DNA from: Planctomycetes bacterium UBA2386
GTDB lineage: Bacteria > Planctomycetota > UBA1135 > UBA2386
Length of the DNA stretch: 8,291 nt
Assembly: GCA_002343845.1 (NCBI GenBank)
Contig: DDSQ01000186.1
Coordinates: forward strand, 4,535 to 12,825
Direction of reading: 5' to 3'
The first letter of the stretch is position 1. Each line of letters starts with the position of its first letter. Below are positions 6,804 through 8,291 of this stretch, piece after piece. The position numbers were made by a program, and so were the translations under genes. The notes beneath the pieces were generated by a model that did no database searches, was not told the origin of the DNA, and saw only the letters and a list, made by a program, of their open reading frames with translations.

Positions 6804-6908
6804 GCGATGGCGCTCCCGCGGGATTCCCGCTTCCCGTCCTATCGGCCGCCGACCGCCGACGCATTGAGGCCGCCTGCAGCGCAGCCGCCCCGCCCGGCGG
6901 AGCCCCCG
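6804..6908. other. Gap between the HPr gene and pilM with a hairpin beside the pilM ribosome binding site
   Basis: This 105-base gap likely separates the phosphotransferase genes from the pilus genes and would be the place for a pil promoter, though I could not identify one with confidence. On the minus strand GCGGG pairs with CCCGC around a 3-base loop (6818-6830) directly in front of GGGAG (6813-6817), the putative pilM ribosome binding site. Confidence 0.35.
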
Positions 6909-7196
6909 TCAGTCTTCGCCGAAGTTCGCGCCGATCAGTTCGGCCAGCGCCCGCAACAGGCCGTCGGCATCGGGCCCAGCGGCCTCGAGTTCGAGTTCGA
7001 CGCCCCGCTCGGCGGCGAGCATCATCATCTCCATGATCGACTTGCCGTTGACGCGCTCGTCCTGGTCGGTGCGACCGACCCGGAGCGCGGCGGCGTAGGC
7101 GTTCGCCGTCTGCACGAACAGGCTGGCGGGGCGCGCGTGCAGCCCGTGCTTGTTGGTCAGCACCACCCGCAGGCGGCGCGGCTCGGCATCGGTCAC
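6909..7196 (-). CDS. HPr family phosphocarrier protein
   Basis: Small cytoplasmic phosphocarrier that passes phosphate from Enzyme I to EIIA proteins. 95 residues, near the usual 85-90. The active-site motif NKHGLHARPASLF places the phosphorylated histidine at H20. The regulatory serine motif VNGKSIMEMMML puts the HPr-kinase-type serine at S53, so phosphorylation at both sites is possible. The GTG start at 7196 overlaps the EIIA stop in the sequence GTGA, a classic translational-coupling overlap. An ATG further upstream would add 40 residues that read through the EIIA gene and have no HPr similarity. Whether this is the sugar-PTS HPr or the nitrogen-type NPr cannot be told from the sequence; the hpf and EIIA neighbours favour a PTS-Ntr-like role. 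Confidence 0.94.
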   Translation of the reverse strand: MTDAEPRRLRVVLTNKHGLHARPASLFVQTANAYAAALRVGRTDQDERVNGKSIMEMMMLAAERGVELELEAAGPDADGLLRALAELIGANFGED

Positions 7197-7663
7197 GAAC
7201 CCGCCTTGGCCGACATTTCCCGCAGCAGATCGCGCATCGCACCGACGTCGCGCGCATCGAGCAGGAACCGCCGGAAGTCGGCGCTGCGCGCCAACGTCGC
7301 GATCCACCGCAGGCACTGCAGGTGGGTTTCCGGCTCGGAGGTCGGCGACACCAGGAGGAACAGCGAGTGCACGGGGCGGCCGTCGATCGCGTTCCAGTCG
7401 AGCCCCTTCTTGCAGCGTGCGAGCACCAGCGTGGGCCGCAGGACCTCGTCGCCCTTCACGTGCGGCACGGCGACGGTGTTGCCCAACCCCGTGCTGCCGA
7501 TCGCCTCACGATCGGCGAGCCGCTTCGCCAGCGCCTTGCGCGCCTTCGCCGGGAAGCCACCCGCTGCCTCCGCCTTGGCCAGCAGTTCGTCGAGCGCGCC
7601 TTCCTTGTTCTTGGCTTCGAGGTCCGCCACCAGTCCGGCAGCCTCGATCAGCTTCTGGATCAT
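7193..7663 (-). CDS. ptsN: PTS EIIA type-2 domain protein (PtsN/fructose-like)
   Basis: Stand-alone EIIA of the fructose/mannitol superfamily, which receives phosphate from HPr. 156 residues, matching PtsN-type single-domain proteins. The active-site region GSTGLGNTVAVPHVKG gives the phosphorylated histidine as H68. Other family features are the helix LAKRLADREA before it, LDWNAIDGRPVHSLFLLVSP (88-107) and the PETHLQCL segment with the second conserved His (H114). With no transporter domains attached and hpf directly upstream, a regulatory (PTS-Ntr) role is more likely than sugar uptake; that is inference. The ATG at 7663 is chosen because the family homology starts there. No strong ribosome binding site precedes it, and the open frame extends upstream into hpf without similarity. 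Confidence 0.9.
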   Translation of the reverse strand: MIQKLIEAAGLVADLEAKNKEGALDELLAKAEAAGGFPAKARKALAKRLADREAIGSTGLGNTVAVPHVKGDEVLRPTLVLARCKKGLDWNAIDGRPVHSLFLLVSPTSEPETHLQCLRWIATLARSADFRRFLLDARDVGAMRDLLREMSAKAGS

Positions 7664-7712
7664 CCGCGGCAGTGTCGGGAAAGACGGCACTCCGCGCAAC
7701 GATCGTGCTCGC

Positions 7713-8126
7713 TCAGGGCCGTGACGGCCGCGCCGGACTGTCGTCGAGGGCCACGTCGTCGGTGGCATCGGCGCGACCGCGCCTGGCCGCGCGTGCGCGC
7801 ACGTCCTTGGCGTCACGCTGCTTGTGGTCCTTCCGTTTCTCCTTCAGCTTGCGCAACTGCGCTTCCAGCTTGTCCACCAACAGGTCGATCGTCGCGGCGA
7901 ACGACGTGCCGCGGTCCCGGGCGACGATCGGCGCGCCGCGCCGCTGGTGCGCGATCAGCTCGACCTCGGGGTTCTTGTGCGCGTGGTCGGCGACCACCTC
8001 GATGCGCGCGAGCCGGTCGCGGTAGCGGACCAGCCGCGACAGCTTCTTCGCGGCGTGCTCCTGCATGCGCTCGGTGATGTGGTCGTGGCGTCCCTTGAAC
8101 TCGATCGTGACGTCGTCGTCGGTCAT
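7713..8126 (-). CDS. hpf: Ribosome hibernation-promoting factor, short form (HPF/YfiA family)
   Basis: Binds the 30S decoding channel and inactivates ribosomes in stationary phase or stress. 137 residues. The core (about 5-103) follows the family pattern: VTIEFKGRHDHITERMQEHA, a helix with KKLSRLVRYRDR, strands IEVVADHAHKNPEVELIAH, then a long helix (about 75-103) ending in a basic LRKLKEKRKDHKQRD. The tail (104-137) is basic, then acidic and Pro-rich. The C-terminal dimerisation domain of long HPF (total near 180-200 residues) is absent, so this is a short-type factor. The ATG at 8126 has AGGA 6 bases upstream; the in-frame ATG at 8141 would only add MRGSE. EIIA begins 49 bases after its stop, as in rpoN-hpf-ptsN clusters. 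Confidence 0.92.
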   Translation of the reverse strand: MTDDDVTIEFKGRHDHITERMQEHAAKKLSRLVRYRDRLARIEVVADHAHKNPEVELIAHQRRGAPIVARDRGTSFAATIDLLVDKLEAQLRKLKEKRKDHKQRDAKDVRARAARRGRADATDDVALDDSPARPSRP

Positions 8127-8132
8127 CTCGGA

Positions 8133-8136
8133 TCCT
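8133..8136 (-). promoter_or_regulatory. Ribosome binding site of hpf
   Basis: AGGA on the minus strand, 6 bases before the ATG at 8126. It decides for this start over the in-frame ATG at 8141, which lies upstream of the site. Confidence 0.55.
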
Positions 8137-8147
8137 CGCATCGATTG

Positions 8148-8176
8148 GCTATCGGCCGTCAGCAGACGACGCGCAA
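8148..8176 (-). promoter_or_regulatory. Weak promoter-like pair upstream of hpf
   Basis: TTGCGC (8171-8176) and GATAGC (8148-8153) on the minus strand are 17 bases apart, the ideal spacing for a housekeeping sigma factor, but each matches only three of six consensus positions. The -35-like element lies inside one copy of a 9-bp direct repeat. Chance similarity is quite possible. Confidence 0.2.
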
Positions 8177-8189
8177 CATGGACGCGCAA
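8168..8189. repeat. 9-bp direct repeat, 13-bp period
   Basis: GACGCGCAA occurs perfectly at 8168-8176 and 8181-8189, separated by CATG. It lies about 40-60 bases upstream of the hpf start. It could be a binding site for a regulator, or chance in GC-rich DNA. Confidence 0.4.
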
Positions 8190-8196
8190 GGTACGT

Positions 8197-8226
8197 CCCC
8201 GGCCGGGGCACGCGCCGAAGGCGCGC
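8197..8226. terminator. Two adjacent GC hairpins, possible end of an upstream transcript
   Basis: A perfect 12-bp palindrome CCCCGGCCGGGG (8197-8208) lies next to a 6-bp stem CGCGCC/GGCGCG with a 3-base loop (8211-8225). Neither is followed by a U-run in either direction. They could mark the end of a transcript entering from the right edge, or be part of a longer hpf leader. Confidence 0.3.
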
Positions 8227-8291
8227 GGCCAGGTCCTGGGGTTTGGCCGCGGCTTCGCCGAGCCCAATCGTCAGAACCGCCGCGGCGCGCC

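Larger units (their letters stand above)
8127..8291. other. Upstream region of hpf
   Basis: 165 bases with no supportable gene. A minus-strand frame closes with TGA at 8271-8273 and could be the last codons of an upstream gene (reading GAPRRF), but six codons are too few to identify it. Between there and hpf are two hairpins, a direct repeat and a weak promoter-like pair, listed separately. Confidence 0.4.

Noticed and set aside
5770..7257. A long minus-strand open frame that continues upstream of pilN
   Set aside because: Only the final 215 codons (pilN) carry family motifs; the rest reads pilM, HPr and EIIA sequence in the wrong frame, and a good ribosome binding site marks the pilN start.
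5829..7724. A 631-codon open frame on the plus strand across pilM, HPr and EIIA
   Set aside because: It spans three well-supported opposite-strand genes and their gaps, has no family motif and has the composition of an antisense shadow.
8271..8291. Possible last codons of a gene entering from the right edge
   Set aside because: Only six codons before a TGA; impossible to identify or to tell from chance.

Overview
This window is GC-rich bacterial DNA with all eight recognisable genes on the minus strand, so the text below follows transcription from high to low coordinates. No gene is diagnostic of taxonomy. A diderm bacterium is required by the outer-membrane secretin. A planctomycete-like or other deep-branching GC-rich diderm is my best guess, from the unusual domain layouts (an RNase E/G with a large S1 insertion, a fused PilO/PilP-like protein) and the general protein style. 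That assignment is inference.

Layout in transcription order: (1) a 165-base upstream region with two small hairpins, a 9-bp direct repeat and a weak promoter-like pair; (2) a short ribosome hibernation factor (hpf); (3) a fructose/nitrogen-type PTS EIIA; (4) an HPr phosphocarrier whose GTG start overlaps the EIIA stop; (5) a 105-base gap; (6) pilM, (7) pilN and (8) a PilO protein with a long PilP-like C-terminal extension, the last three packed with 8-11 base gaps and ribosome binding sites lying on the previous stop codon; (9) a 159-base gap; (10) a PilQ-type secretin with two tandem STN-like modules; (11) a 352-base non-coding stretch with several strong inverted repeats; (12) the N-terminal 435 codons of an RNase E/G family ribonuclease that runs off the left edge.

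The core is a type IV pilus alignment and secretin cluster. PilM (cytoplasmic, actin-like) would bind the PilN N-terminus. PilN and PilO would pair across the inner membrane, and the PilP-like tail of the PilO protein would reach the PilQ secretin in the outer membrane. The pilus motors, platform and pilins are not here. The hpf-EIIA-HPr trio resembles the gene set that follows rpoN in many bacteria (PTS-Ntr) and probably forms its own transcription unit. Enzyme I and HPr kinase are not in the window.

I found no mobile element, CRISPR array, tRNA, rRNA or phage gene. The points most worth a second look are the PilO-PilP fusion, the roughly 170-residue acidic then Arg/Gly-rich insertion that splits the S1 domain of the ribonuclease, and the hairpin-rich leader between pilQ and the ribonuclease gene.
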